Assembly (NCBI GenBank): GCA_030867875.1
Contig: JAOWCC010000019.1
Coordinates: forward strand, 84,038,861 to 84,102,860
From: Actinernus sp. WN-2022
Taxonomy: Eukaryota; Cnidaria; Anthozoa; Actiniaria; Actinernidae
Reading direction: 5' to 3'
DNA length: 64,000 nucleotides
Part shown: positions 45,200-56,897 of the stretch, piece after piece
Numbering within the stretch: position 1 is the first letter of the stretch
Layout: the number at the start of each line of letters is the position of its first letter
The notes under the pieces: generated by a model
Database searches by the model: none
What the model was told of the DNA's origin: nothing
The model's input: only the letters and a program-made list of their open reading frames with translations
Made by a program: the position numbers and the translations under genes

Positions 45200-46493
45200 A
45201 ACCGTACTACCGTACTTCATGGTCCCTTTCTTTAGTAGTGGGTTGTCGGTCAGGTGATTGTAAACTCTCGTCATTTAGCACAGAAAATGTCTTCTGATGA
45301 ATAGGGATCGGGTTGTCATGTAAGAAAGATGGCTCTTCAACAAACTGATAAGCTTCAGTAGGTTGGGTAGTCTCGGAACACTGGAGACCTTGGTCTTTCA
45401 TTGTCTTCTTTTTTGTATTCTTGATTTTGTTTTTAAAGTTTTAAAGTCGGATCTCAGCTTTATGATATCCGCTTTCAACTCGCCATTTTCAACTTCTAGG
45501 TCAATAATATATTCGTGATGACAGCATCTTGATTTCGGTCTTGTATATATTATCTTGCTGCAATAATTTGGCTTCCAAATGACTGAGTTTGGTTTCTTGA
45601 TTCGTGTTTTGATGTGACGAGAGTAAGAATTCATTACGCATATCAGTTAGGTCAGCCTCCATGTTACAAATCAAGGTCGTTAAAGCAGCGAGAGAGTTCT
45701 TATTGCGGGCTAACAATCCTCGTGAAGAATCTAAAGAATTCCGTCTCTTCCGGTTTGAATTTGACTCATGTGTATGTTGCTTTTGGAGTTTCAAGGATAT
45801 GTTGATCCAAAACTACAGGCTCTTGGGGTTTTTCATTGACTTGTGAACTTGCAGGCTCTGTAATTTGTTTTGTTTTCTTAGTATAACATAAAGTGTTGAA
45901 CATGTTCATTTTCTCAAGCATGTCGCGCGTGACCTCTGTTTCTTCATTCATTAAGTTCTTTACTTTCATCTGTAATCTGGGAAACTCAATCTTTGCCCAT
46001 GCCTAACTATTCCTGTTGTTAAGTAGACGTGGATGATTATAAGTAAAATCCTTCGACAGCTTGTACCGTTTCCGCTAGGTCAATATCCTCGCTGGAACGA
46101 AATAACTTGATCTCAATACTCTCTGATCCAACTTACGGTAAATTTAAATCTCTGACAGTTTTTAAGAGACTCATAATATTGGTCTTGAAGGGTCTTCACC
46201 CAAAATAAGATGTTCTCCTCGGATGTTTTAAATGCAGCACAGCGAGCCGATGGCTTATAGATTCCAATATCTATTTCTTCGAATTTTAGCTTTTCGGATC
46301 CTGGCCCCTTCACTGGCTTCAGGTCGTCGTACGTGTCGTATATAAAATCACTGGCCATCTGGGTAAAAAACGCGGTCCTTCGGCTCCGACAATAGCGCCA
46401 GTTGAAATATCCTGAGCCTGTTGGAAGGCTTTTCGCACGAGTGAAGTTAAATAACACATTAAGCTGGCTTACATTTGAGAGATGAGACTCCAA
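45200..46493 (-). other. Unrecognised coding region of a repeat family
   Basis: Minus strand: a 126-codon ORF (46113-46493; starts MESHLSNVSQLNVLFNF, includes CRSRRTAFF and FWVKTLQDQYYESL) runs into a donor-like ACC/GTAAGT near 46130, and an acceptor-like TTTCCCAG lies near 45982. Below it are four short frames (45207-45969) rich in Glu, Lys, Asn and Leu with coiled-coil character (MEADLTDMRNEF, LEVENGELKADIIKL). Upstream is a promoter-like block shared with 26.9-27.1 kb. It may be a spliced gene, a pseudogene, or ORF1 of an unknown retroelement. I cannot assign a function. Confidence 0.4.
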
Positions 46494-47097
46494 GTTAGAG
46501 AGAAAGTTGCTCGCGGGTCCTCCGCCATCTTGCTTTACTGTATTACATTATGTAAATAAATTAACCTGGCGATTTTTGCGTGACCAGCACAGTGCAATCT
46601 GATTGGTGTGAATTTGACCTTTAACACATGCGCAGAAATCTTGCTACACGGAATCACAAAAAAAAATAACGACTTGCATTTTAAGACTCGGTGCTGCCAC
46701 AGGCAGCCCGAGTAATAAGTGCCGTTTCAAAGCTGCCATCCAGTATGCACTGTTGTGATTAATTTGCATATTGCCGAGACCAGAGTGCGTTACAATGTAT
46801 TTGTTCGTGGGAGTAGGGGAGGCGGAGACCGTTTTATCGTTTTCTGTATGGTTTTGGATAGCCAAAGTAGAGTTACCAAGACGTAGCTTATCACAGAAAA
46901 GAAAAGGAGGCACAGGTGTATGAAAGGAAGTGTAAGGTAGGAGCCACCGCGGATATGGACATTTCCAACAAGTTTTTAGCCTAACTTTGAATGCATTCCT
47001 TGTTTGCAATATGTTTTGTTCGTAACGATGAAAATAGTTCAATACAGCTTTGTCTCCGCTAACAACCTTTAATATACGCTCAATTCACACTGTATCA

Positions 47098-47160
47098 TAA
47101 GTAAGTAAGTAATAGTATTTATTTAATCGGTAAAAATGCATACAAGTTAGCCTCATCCTC
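47098..47160 (-). repeat. LINE/SINE 3' tail
   Basis: On the minus strand the phrase GATTAAATAAATACTATTAC is followed by ACTT repeats, a typical microsatellite-like retroposon tail. The adjoining sequence to about 47215 may be the rest of the fragment. Another tail-like piece with an AATAATAAT run and ATTTATATAGCG lies at about 47765-47850. Confidence 0.45.
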
Positions 47161-48833
47161 AGCTCCCTCTCTTTTGTTCACCTGCCACAGGGAGCCCATA
47201 ATCTGATTTCTTCAAAAAATTTGAGATGCCTTAAAAATACATTTTTGTACAAGTAATACGCGTAAATATAACGGTATATTGCTTACCAAATTAGGTTAAT
47301 ATCTACAGTTATAGCTTAAAGCTAGTGAATATTTAAACGCTAGGCGTTAAGCCTATTTTAATTTATCAGCATGCTTACCTTTCTGGGGTCGTTTTTAAAA
47401 TGACCGCCGAGAACCCCCTTCATTTAATACCGGGCAAATCCGCTAGGACACCGTCACCAAATCGTTTTTATGCCGTTTACGCCATTTTTGTGCAGTATGA
47501 AAATATGATTATTTGACAAGTTTAGGCATCACCAAGAATTAATACGGATTATCATTGTGAAACCCTGGATGGACATGCTACTGCGAAATCCTGAATTAGC
47601 GGCCTAAGTTAAATAAAGCCCCCCTCCCCACCTCGAGGTCAGATCTAGAGAATATGAACTTGGCCATGGTGAGCACTGGTGACGGATAACTAACACTTCA
47701 TTTCTTACGCCCTTTTACGAAAATGGCGCTTCAGAGCGCATTTGTCATAAATAATTATTTCATTAATAATAATAACAACACTAATAATAATGATAATGGC
47801 TATATTTATATAGCGTCATACTCACCACATTTCATAGCGCTTTACATATAACCGCTCCTGATATAACTGACACATTACTGACACATAGTCAGTGAATCGA
47901 ATGTGTTCAGACTGTTTGCTAATATCATAGTCATAATTGAAAACAATAATGCAGATCGATTTCGTATGAATGGGCCAAAATAATATGGCACGTCCGTTGC
48001 CTTACCATAACCGTACAGTAACGTACCATACCGTAACTCTGTAATTTGATTGGATCAAAAAGACAAAAAAAGGGAAGTCATTGTAAGTCCGATTGTTGTA
48101 GCTTGCCAAGTCCTACGAAATCCGCTATAAATATGACATGCCACAACATGAGCACATTCACATGAACCTCTACTGCAAAAAAAACTATAAACGTGGAGTA
48201 ATTGGGTTCGGGTTGGCCTACTCCGCTTTTTTAAAATAAATTTAGTGTTGGGCTTCCTGTGATATTGTTTTGAAGTAGGGAGTGGACTGGAGCAGAGTTA
48301 GTCGCTGAGTCACTCTCGCGCTCGGCTCCTCGCGCGCGGGCTTCCTGTGACTGAAAAAGAAACCGAACCGAGTTACCTGCGGAGGAGGCTAGGGTGAGGT
48401 GGAACATCTCGAAACGAGCGACAGTATTGGCCTACCCAACAATACAAAACACCCTAACCTTTAGAAAGTGTTTTACACGGCTCGACCGGTACGAGGACGG
48501 AACATTACGAGACGAACTCCACAGTTGCCCAATAACTCCACTATATTTCATTAATCTCCAGTATCTGACTCCAAATACAAAACTCAGTGTGATTCCTTGA
48601 CTGTTATACTCTCCAACGTACTCTGTATTTTCTAACGCACTCTGACTCCAAACCAAGACTAACTTACTCGAGCTGTGACGCCCTCCCTATTATCCTCGTG
48701 CCTACCACGTGATAGGTGTGTCAAATTACGCACGTCACAAGTGCAGTATAAAAAACAATAGAAGTATGTATTATGGGTGCAACCAGAAGGCTCCGTACTA
48801 CTCAGTAATTGCTAGCGCAGGTCAAAAGGTCAG
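47161..48833. other. No gene recognised
   Basis: Apart from the retroposon tail near 47.8 kb, the 1.7 kb show no convincing coding region; the ORF pair at 48.39-48.66 kb is antisense overlap without motif. The phrase GGGCTTCCTGTGA occurs twice (48249, 48340). Confidence 0.4.
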
Positions 48834-48906
48834 TAGTCTCCTAAAGCAGACCCCCGCGGCGACTTTCATTTCACTTCCCCGCCACGGGGTCTGCTTTAGG
48901 AGGCTA
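48834..48906. mobile_element. 73-bp MITE with perfect 8-bp duplication (hAT-like)
   Basis: 21-bp inverted repeats with one mismatch (left TAGTCTCCTAAAGCAGACCC, right end GGTCTGCTTTAGGAGGCTA) between AAGGTCAG at 48826-48833 and 48907-48914. An 8-bp duplication is typical of hAT. The loop is only about 31 bp, so this is close to the minimum possible transposable unit. Confidence 0.85.
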
Positions 48907-49884
48907 AAGGTCAGAGACAATGTGAATGGTCACGCAATCGATGCGCAGATCGGCTGCCGGAAGGCAGGAATGCTCCCCGTGATGATTTTTACACTAAATA
49001 ATAAAATGCCACGGTCATGTACGTTAGGTTTTTAGGCACCAAAAATATTTTCCTTCAATAATACTCTAGTGGCAAGAGGATCGCCACAGGTATTCTCTCA
49101 GCATAGGGCATTCGCTGGTCGGGTATAATATTATTCTGTTTACGCTAGATATGTAAGCAGCAGATTACTTCTGTACTCCAGTAGCTAGTCGTATAGTCTA
49201 ATCAAAAAGCAGTAGAGTCGGTTAGGTCTAAACGCTAATAATAAAATACTTTTCTGTTTTGGCGGTCCGGCGGAAGTTGTTTCTTCCAAAACAAGCGAAA
49301 CATAGCAAGCTACATTCGCCCCAGGCTACCACTGATCCCTGAAGTTTATCAAATGCGATGAATACATCGTAGGACAGCAATTTCCAGCCATGTTTTTGAT
49401 AGCGCAGTTGTTGTAATTTTTGTTCTTTCTTCTTCCTTTTTTGGGGGGGGGGGGGGGGGGGGGAGGGGGAGGAGGAGGGGAGGGGGGTCCCAAGTCTGCT
49501 GGACAACGTTTTCTCCTTGTTATAAATGGGTGGTATTTAAAGTTGTTTCTTGTTGACAACTCTGGCTTGTTGTAACTTCATAATTACCGTTATCTCGCAT
49601 ATATACACTTTTATACATTCGGATTCATAAGAAGACCAAACCTAATAATCCTAAGTTATTTATTTATACCCAGTGTACCTGCTAAAGATCAAGGGGAAAA
49701 AACGTTTTGTTATATACTCAGTTAGTCAATAGTCAACCAGTGTACCTTGTGATTATTGGGCTTTTTCTCTTGGGAGTCCAAGTTTGATAAAACAAAATCG
49801 AAATAAAACGGAGTAGCAATAAAATCTAAAAAATATATCTATATTGATCTATTCGCACATTTATCTGTCCGCATGGCAACGCGC
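48907..49884. other. No gene; long poly-G run
   Basis: A run of more than 20 G at about 49442-49463, continued by GGAGGGGGAGGAGGAGGGG. The ORFs that read through it encode only Pro-runs. The rest is spacer. Confidence 0.45.
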
Positions 49885-50745
49885 TCTTGTCTCGGCAGTA
49901 TGCAAATTAGATCACAAAGTTCCATGTCAATACAGGATGGTAAGCTCTGAAACGGCACTTATTTATCATGGTTTTAGTGGATGCTTGCAAAGCAATTGAT
50001 ATCATCGACACAAAGAGCACTAGGATACATGAAGAACACCTAAGTAATGGAGCTGTTTTGATCGTTCAATTGGCAACTTACATCAAGAACGGCAACGAAT
50101 ATGTCTAAAAGAATATTATGGACCATACAGAATATCATAACCGAGGAATTAAAGATTAGCAGATTTATGTTGTTTTCTACCAATGTGACATATATGTAAG
50201 GTGTTTCATTCTGAACCACAATCACAAGATCGCGAGATTTTATGTTTTCGAAGTGCTAGATTGAGAAAATTCCTGAGGAGCGCGAATTAATTTGCCCAAA
50301 GAAAACTTTCTATAACTTGAAAGACCTATTCCTTCGTAGTTAATATCCGTCATCTTATGGAATTCGGAGCTGTAGCACATGGTTAAAATCACAGTCCTTT
50401 TGGACTTACCGATTGTCATAACAAAACAGGGTACTTTGCTCTCGACTTCCCTCGAAGTCTTAAAATTATCAAAGGCTTATGAAATTCCTCTGAGCGAACA
50501 AGGAAGAGTCATACAATAAGCTGGTAGTATTACAATAATTTTCGGTTCAATAGTTTTGACACGCAAATCGAGCGAACACGGCCGATTTTCATCGCTGACG
50601 GGCATCCCGGAATCGTGTCTGGAGCTCAGTCAATGGGATTTTTCGTTTTTCTCGGAAATAAATAAATATTTCACGAAACAAACTACACAGCGTTTGTATT
50701 CTGACTAAGGGCTACCTACTAGTGTAAAAGGGGAGCGAATTCTAT
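49885..50745 (+). repeat. Inverted repeat arm B of the uncharacterised family
   Basis: Reverse-complement counterpart of 43800-44990 together with 46710-46800. It contains the promoter-end block (GGCAGTATGCAAATTAGATC, AACGGCACTTATT) directly joined to the 3' block, lacking the 1.7 kb of reading frames of arm A, so it is an internally deleted copy. Confidence 0.7.
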
Positions 50746-51510
50746 TTTTCGACTTTTGCCGCACTATGTTTGATTTTTGTAGAAATTCGCTCTTAACATT
50801 TCTTTTTGAGATATGCTGGAGCTGGTCTTAAAAATGCACAATACAACATCCAAGACAGCGTTTTTTAAATAGCTGTATCGTAATATTTAGTTTGCGTGAG
50901 ATGAATTAATACACATATTTCAAAACAGCTAGGTTCTGCAGCCGGGCCGGACAAACAACAAGCGACATCCGCAGACCGAAATGGGTTGTTGAAAGTCTGG
51001 TGAATTAATTTGTTTTTGTGTCAAAAACTTTAAGACGAATATTAGTGGTTCCTTCGAATGGATGTTCTTATTACACTATAGTATATTCCTTTCGCACAGC
51101 TGGACAGTTATAACCACAATGCATTTCGGTCTGGCAACGTCGTTTGCCGTTTGTCCGGGAAAACCGTTTTTTTTAAGGCCGTCACGGAGAGAGAGCATGA
51201 CAAACGGCAAATGGCAAAGAATATTTCCATAGATCAGAGCAAATGGATTGTGGCGCGATTGAAAGTATTCCGGAATAAGAACACTAACACACAATGATCA
51301 CAACAAATTGCTTATACCGAGATTGCTTAGGCAATGGAATGCTAAATGTATGCTGAATATATCATATATAATAAAGAGTTTGTAGCTTACAATGCAACAT
51401 GTGCCTATTCGTATTCCGGAATATCCCCCCCACCCCCTTTCTCCCCTCCCCCAAAGTAAACAATTTTCCAGACTTTCGGCAACATGCAACAACAATCCAT
51501 TTCCGTGAGG
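50746..51510. other. No gene seen
   Basis: Spacer. The words GTCGTTTGCCGTTTGTCC (51133) and GACAAACGGCAAATGGC (about 51200) form an imperfect hairpin and resemble the GTCGTTTGTCC core of the adjoining minisatellite. Confidence 0.4.
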
Positions 51511-52482
51511 GAATGTCGTTTGTCCTACATGTACTACTCTCTGTAATAACCTGTATTGTAATAGGTGTATAACCTGCCATAGTAATGTCGTTTGTCCTAC
51601 ATGTACTACTCTCTGTAATAACCTGTATTGTAATAGGTGTATAACCCGCCATAGTAATGTCGTTTGTCCTACATGTACTACTCTCTCAGTAATAACCTGT
51701 ATTGTAATAGGTGTATAACCTGCCATAGTAATGTCGTTTGTCCTACATGTACTACTCTTTCTGTAATAACCTTTATTTTAATAGGTGTACAACTCGCCAT
51801 AGTAATGTCGTTTGTCCTACATGTACTACTCTCTCTGTAATAACCTCTATTGTAATAGGTGTACAACCCGCCATAGTAATGTCGTTTGTCCTACATATAC
51901 TACTCTCTGTAATAACCTGTATTGTAATAGGTGTATAACATGCCATAGTAATGTCGTTTGTCCTACATGTACTACTCTCTCTGTAATAACCTTTATTGTA
52001 ATAGGTGTACAACTCGCCATAGTAATGTCGTTTGTCCTACATGTACTACTCTCTCTGTAATAACCTGTATTGTAATAGGTGTACAACCCGCCATAGTAAT
52101 GTCGTTTGTCCTACATGTACTACTCTCTGTAATAACCTGTATTGTAATAGGTGTACAACCCGCCATAGTAATGTCGTTTGTCCTACATGTACTACTCTCT
52201 CTGTAATAACCTGTATTGTAATAGGTGTACAACCCGCCATAGTAATGTCGTTTGTCCTACATGTACTACTCTCTCTGTAATAACCTGTATTGTAATGGGT
52301 GTATGACCCGCCATAGTAATGTCGTTTGTCCTACATGTACTACTCTCTCTGTAATACTCTCTCTGTGATAACCTGTATTGTAATAGGTGTATAACCCGCC
52401 ATAGTAATGTCGTTTGTCCTACATGTACTACTCTCTCTCTAATAACCTTTATTGTAATAGGTGTATAACCCGCCATAGTAAT
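51511..52482. repeat. Minisatellite, 73-74 bp unit, 13 copies
   Basis: The unit runs AATGTCGTTTGTCCTACATG, TACTACTCTCTCTGTAATAA, CCTGTATTGTAATAGGTGTA, CAACCCGCCATAGT. Copies differ mainly by one CT in the CTCTCT run (73 or 74 bp) and a few substitutions. One unit near 52335-52365 has an extra TGTAATACTCTCTC. Because the unit is not a multiple of three, open frames appear in several phases on both strands; they are by-products, not genes. Confidence 0.92.
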
Positions 52483-52737
52483 TGAAAACTTTCGATAAGA
52501 TTTGAAACAGTTCAAACCTCCATCTATAATTATATACTACACTGCTTGTTCAATTCATACAAATAGGAGAGAAACTTTAGGTAAGTATTCAGTCAACTCA
52601 TAGTCTGACGCAGAAAGAACGATACTAAGTTGGCAGCCAGCTTAGTAACAATTCCTACTGATAATCAATCCATCTAAACTAAGGTTACGTTCTACTGCTA
52701 AATGTAAGACGAGTCACTTCAGGAATAGCGTAAAGTT

Positions 52738-53054
52738 CCGGTCAAAGGGTTTCAACAACGGTACAACATCGGTAAGACATCGGTACGACAACGGTACAAC
52801 ATCGGTACAACATCGGTACAACATTCCTTTTTTGTAATCGCCCCATTTTGTCCTCGTTCAAATATAGCGCAACTCCCCAAATAGCACGCCTGCTACAACA
52901 TTTGTTGAAACTAGCTGATCTTGAAAGCGTTTGATGAAATGGCCTTTAAATCAATCTTTCGACACCTTCCAACAACAATGTTTTCAGGCCATTTCAAACG
53001 GTTTCAAGATCGGCTTCCAAAACTATTATACCGATGTTGAAACCGCTTGACCGG
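52738..53054. mobile_element. 317-bp MITE with internal 12-bp tandem array
   Basis: Inverted ends CCGGTCAAAGGGTTTCAACA / TGTTGAAACCGCTTGACCGG. Next to the left end, the word CGGTACAACAT is tandemly repeated about six times (52757-52822). A second inverted pair (GGCCTTTAAATC region and CAGGCCATTTCAAAC) makes the middle foldable. Target duplication not evident. Confidence 0.65.
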
Positions 53055-53141
53055 GCTTTAATCGCCCATCTCTTGAGTAACACGGTTCTTATTTACAAAA
53101 GTGCTGAATATACTGAATAAACACGCGCTTACTTTATATAA

Positions 53142-53433
53142 AGGGGCTCTGTCACGGTAAGACTTTACATTCGTTTTTCCGTGCCAGAAACAGCTATTTC
53201 CACAAACATTTATATGAACTAACGAACCTCTCGGCCATGTGGGATGCTTAAAATGAAAGCAAATATGCAAAAATTACTAACAAACAGTGTATATAAACAG
53301 TCTCTAGGGAAAATATTGAAAATCCTTTCAATCAAGCATTGAGGGAGGGAAGTTTAACTGTGTTTGTATCCAATTAACAGCCATTAAACGAGCGATTACT
53401 CGAAACATGCGCAGTACCATGACATAGCCCCTT
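53142..53433. mobile_element. About 290-bp MITE, probable TTAA-type
   Basis: Imperfect inverted ends AAGGGGCTCTGTCACGGTA / TACCATGACATAGCCCCTTT; the right end runs into TTAA-like TTTAAATAA, the left into ATATAA. Relative of the AGGG-ended TTAA elements elsewhere in the window. Confidence 0.5.
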
Positions 53434-53756
53434 TAAATAAAGTGGTGCTACAATCTGTTTAACAGGACGTTCTGGTATAAAAGGGTTACTTAGTAAATTT
53501 GAAATTGACTCTACAGAGCAGTGAAGCATGCGTTGAAAATTAAACATGCAAGACAAAGTATTTAACAGAGGGAAGATTAATGGCTGTCAATGGTAGTTTA
53601 GGCCTGTTTCCGAACCATGTAACATTTATCTGTTTGATTTGAATTTCGTGCAATATAAGCAATCAGTAGGAAGCACTCAAGCAGAGCATCATGCACAGAG
53701 ATGTTCACTCGAAAAAAGACTGACTGACAACTGTAGATGTCAAAAGCGTGACGAAT

Positions 53757-54121
53757 TTTGGGTAGGGGTGTGCCGCGGAGACCTCAAAACCCTGACCCTA
53801 TCCCAGACCTGAAAACGCCGTTTACCATATCCTATCCCAGATCTTGTGATGTTTACGAAAGAGTCCAGATACCGAACAGTTTTTAATTAAAATTACACTA
53901 CGAAAGCCGTTGTTTTGTTTTAATATGGTATTTTAAGCTGTAGTGTGGTCGATAGAGCGCTAAGCATGGCGTCAACGACAAGTATATCAAAATCCATACC
54001 CTTTCCCAGACCTAAACCGTAAAAAGGATACCCTATGCCAGACCTCGGCAGCTCAAAAACCATACCCTATCCAGCGGCACATACCCGTATAGCCCATATA
54101 AGGGAGTACTCCCCCCGGGGC
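53757..54121. repeat. Poly-G/C-ended repeat, copy 2
   Basis: Diverged copy of 6958-7371: GTAGGGGTGTGCCGCGG at left, words like CCATACCCTATCCAG inside, and AGGGAGTACTCCCCCCGGGG at right. Confidence 0.6.
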
Positions 54122-54479
54122 CTGACCATGGCCCTTTAAAACCGGAACTTCCTGTTTAGTCTTAAATAATCAAAAGGAACAATATATCCTGGATAGTGAA
54201 TGTACTGATAAATGCATTAGTCTTACGTCGGCCGTAACTTGTGACATTACCGTAGACTGATTCTCTTCTAAGCGCGTCGAGATTGTGTCAGAGAGACGCA
54301 GTTAGATAATTGTGGCTTGGACATTTTTTATCCAAGCGATTCAATAAAGTCGATATAAACATGGATAGCTGCTTTCTGACTCAGTACATAGCTAGTTACT
54401 ACTACCGCATGTCGTCTTTACCAAGTGCTCAGAAACAGTGTATATCAGTAACGTATTGTTACATTTTTCCTCACGAACA
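54122..54479. other. No gene seen
   Basis: Spacer downstream of the PAN exon; no recognisable ORF or repeat. Confidence 0.4.
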
Positions 54480-54757
54480 CTAATATGGCGTCGCCATATT
54501 TAATTCTACTGTGTCCATTCTCTCGAAATACTGATTGGAACGTTTAGCCATAAAATCACGCAGAAACGCATTCTTTCTGGCGCTATTCAACTGACAGGTT
54601 CCGGTTGCAGGCTCATAATTGAAGGAGACACAGTTTGGTACAATGTCGCAATGCATTACGCATGACATAACCGAGGGCCCGCTGACCAGGCTGCGGATAG
54701 TGTGCCCGGTGAGTGCGTGTCCGTAGACTGAGGAGTACATTTTGCCAACATGAGGAG
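54480..54757 (-). CDS. PAN/Apple domain exon (partial gene)
   Basis: On the minus strand, an acceptor (TTTGTATTGCAG) at 54758-54760 is followed by about 91 open codons ending in TAG. The content is a PAN/Apple domain: HTIRSL, then SCVMHCDIVPNCVSFNY and TGTCQLN, giving the C-x3-C-x5-C...C spacing of the fold, and an SNQYFER end. Such exons are common in cnidarian secreted or membrane proteins, where the domain binds proteins or sugars. A signal-peptide exon should lie upstream (higher coordinates) but I could not identify it. The in-frame stop may be the true end or may lie beyond an unused donor. Confidence 0.72.
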
Positions 54758-55047
54758 CTGCAATACAAATTATCTCATTATTATTACGATACCGGATGCA
54801 TTCAAAATCTATTCACTGGAATTATAGGTATACACCAACACATGTATTTGTATCCAGTTTACTTATCGATATAGGACATCACTAGTGATTAGTGTTAGTA
54901 TACATGTAGTAACACTTTATTGTTGTTATTGAGCTTTCCGAAGTCCTTAGTTATTCACTGTTAATTCCTAACCACTAGAGAAATTGAACCATTTACAGAC
55001 TGAAGAACTATGTAAAAGGTCTGTAAAATTCCTTTCTAAACGTTATG
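54758..55047. other. Intron upstream of the PAN exon
   Basis: No coding sequence recognised; AT-rich. Confidence 0.35.
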
Positions 55048-55981
55048 TACTGTTTAAAACACGAACAGCAGTGTTTTATCAAGTTTAAAAATTCTAGGGC
55101 GAAGCCCGAGAATTTTTAGACTTGATAAAACACGTGCTGTGAGTGTTTTAAACGGCTTCAAAAACGCTTTAAGAATGCAATGGTAGAAAGACGCACATCT
55201 CAAGGGAATGGTTACTTAATGAACCATTGAACCTTTGTATTCACAACGCCATGCAAAATATTCGAGTAATCACCGCCTGCAATTACGAACATCTCAAGAG
55301 AATGACATGAAGAAATTACCATACTATGTTGTTTGAAACGGCGTTTCGCAATGCACTTGAAGGATTTGGTGTCGTGGCTTACCTCGATAAAGTTCAAGAC
55401 TTGGAAAGCGATGTGACTGACATGACGGTAGACTCTAAATGTTTGACTCCGGCACAAAATATGTAAGTTTAATGCACGTTTTTATTATTTTACGGCTTTG
55501 AGTTTGGTTTCATAATTGGAACTAAACAGTGGCTCGGTAAACAAGTAATGGTAGTTGGATAACTTCATTTTAAAAATACTATCTGTGTATCTCGGTAGTC
55601 TGGTGATATTAGTAAATTTAGTGCAAAATTTATTATCTAATATAGGTACCTTATGTTCCGTGTACTTTTTGCTATCTTTGGGTCGTTATCAGTGAATTCT
55701 TAATTAGGATGAAACTTTATATAAAATTTCATGTTCATTAGTATTCTTTATATAAAACATAAAACGTTCATCCTAATTAGCAATTCAATGAGAAAGCTGA
55801 AACATCAATAGAAATTCCATTGTCTCAATCATTAACCCCGTTTCCCCCTGGGACAAAATTCAAATCCCTCCGCGGGCTTTTAGAATGATGAGATTTTATC
55901 AGGTATAAAGGAGCATGCACGTGACTGATTTGCTTCGTCTGATTGGACAAAATGCTCATAAATTATTCATGAGTTTTTGAA
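55048..55981. mobile_element. 934-bp hairpin-bearing element, copy 2
   Basis: Same orientation and almost the same length as 4653-5588, with few differences (for example a 10-bp deletion near 55350 and small insertions near 55640 and 55760). Both hairpins are kept. Ends TACTGTTTAAAACACG and CATGAGTTTTTGAA agree with copy 1, fixing the borders. No target duplication (flanks CGTTATG and TAATAATT). Confidence 0.75.
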
Positions 55982-56009
55982 TAATAATTTATAACGATGC
56001 TACCCAATC

Positions 56010-56869
56010 ATGTGCTCCGCGTGATACCACGTGATTGCCTTAATACCCCAGTACAGAACTGATTAGGTTTTCAGTTCATATGTTAAGATAAAGGATCTTA
56101 CGATTTTAGACAAAATCCTACTTTAGGAGAAACATATAATAAATTAACAAGTTCTAGTTTAGCCCGTGCTCGACGTATCCAAAGTAGAGTTACTTTAATT
56201 AAAACGTTCTTTTGTTAATCTCGGTTTGGTCACGAGCCTGTATTTACTATGGTCGTTTTCGATCCATTGACAACATTGAATAGAACTCATTTACCAACAA
56301 CCTGTGTTGTTACAGGGAACTAATTAAGTATTGATTATATCTTAAGCTATCGGTACCAAGCGATCCCGACAACAAGCCAATAAGAATTGAGTATTCCTAA
56401 TTTCAGTTCCGTACTTTGTCAGGTACCAAATCCATTGAACTTTCCGTCAATGCAGATTAGTCACCAACTTCAAGTTGGATTTCTATGGAACATATCTAAA
56501 GACTCGTATAATGTTTTACGCTTAAGCTATGATATTTGATTTCTAGTTTCACATTTGACATATCTTATTTATGTTGTCGATCGGTTGAAGTACTTTTCTT
56601 TCAAGGTCAGTTTTCCTTTGTTTGAACAACGACCTTACTTACAATAAGGGTCCATGTAAAGACACCTGCGTTGTTTAAGAATTATTCTGGTCAAAGACAT
56701 CTGTTCACCACAGAGACCATTGTTTGTAAATGACATAAATACAGAACGAATACTCTTGTAAGTTGCCAGTCATTGAGACAAGTAATAAAGTAGGTAAGAT
56801 CCAACCTTGGTTGTTGTCGCTACAAGCTCTACGAGAATCCCCCACAGCTCAGAAAAAGACCCCCTGACA
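56010..56869 (+). repeat. Candidate 5' LTR of the second Ty3/gypsy element
   Basis: The right boundary is suggested by ...CCCCTGACA ending in CA at 56869, two bases before a PBS-like TGG. AATAAA at 56784-56789 is placed as a polyadenylation signal in R would be. The left boundary is uncertain; TGTGCTCCGCGTG at about 56010 is the first plausible TG after the hairpin element. The 3' LTR lies beyond the window, so identity cannot be tested here. Confidence 0.45.
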
Positions 56870-56871
56870 AC

Positions 56872-56897
56872 TGGTGGGAGAATCCGCGGTTCGAACC
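56872..56897 (+). other. PBS-like site
   Basis: TGGTGGGAGAATCCGCGGTT and the following CGAACC resemble the complement of a tRNA 3' end: the complement ends in CCCACCA and contains a TTCGAAC T-loop-like word. Position two bases after the putative LTR end is as expected. Confidence 0.45.

Noticed and set aside
49228..49559. Overlapping ORFs with poly-Pro
   Set aside because: Produced by a poly-G run on the other strand.
51511..52482. CRISPR array
   Set aside because: Units are contiguous near-identical 73-74-mers without unique spacers, in a eukaryotic context.
51298..52515. Many overlapping ORFs with repeats such as CRTNDIT
   Set aside because: By-products of the minisatellite; they occur on both strands in several phases.
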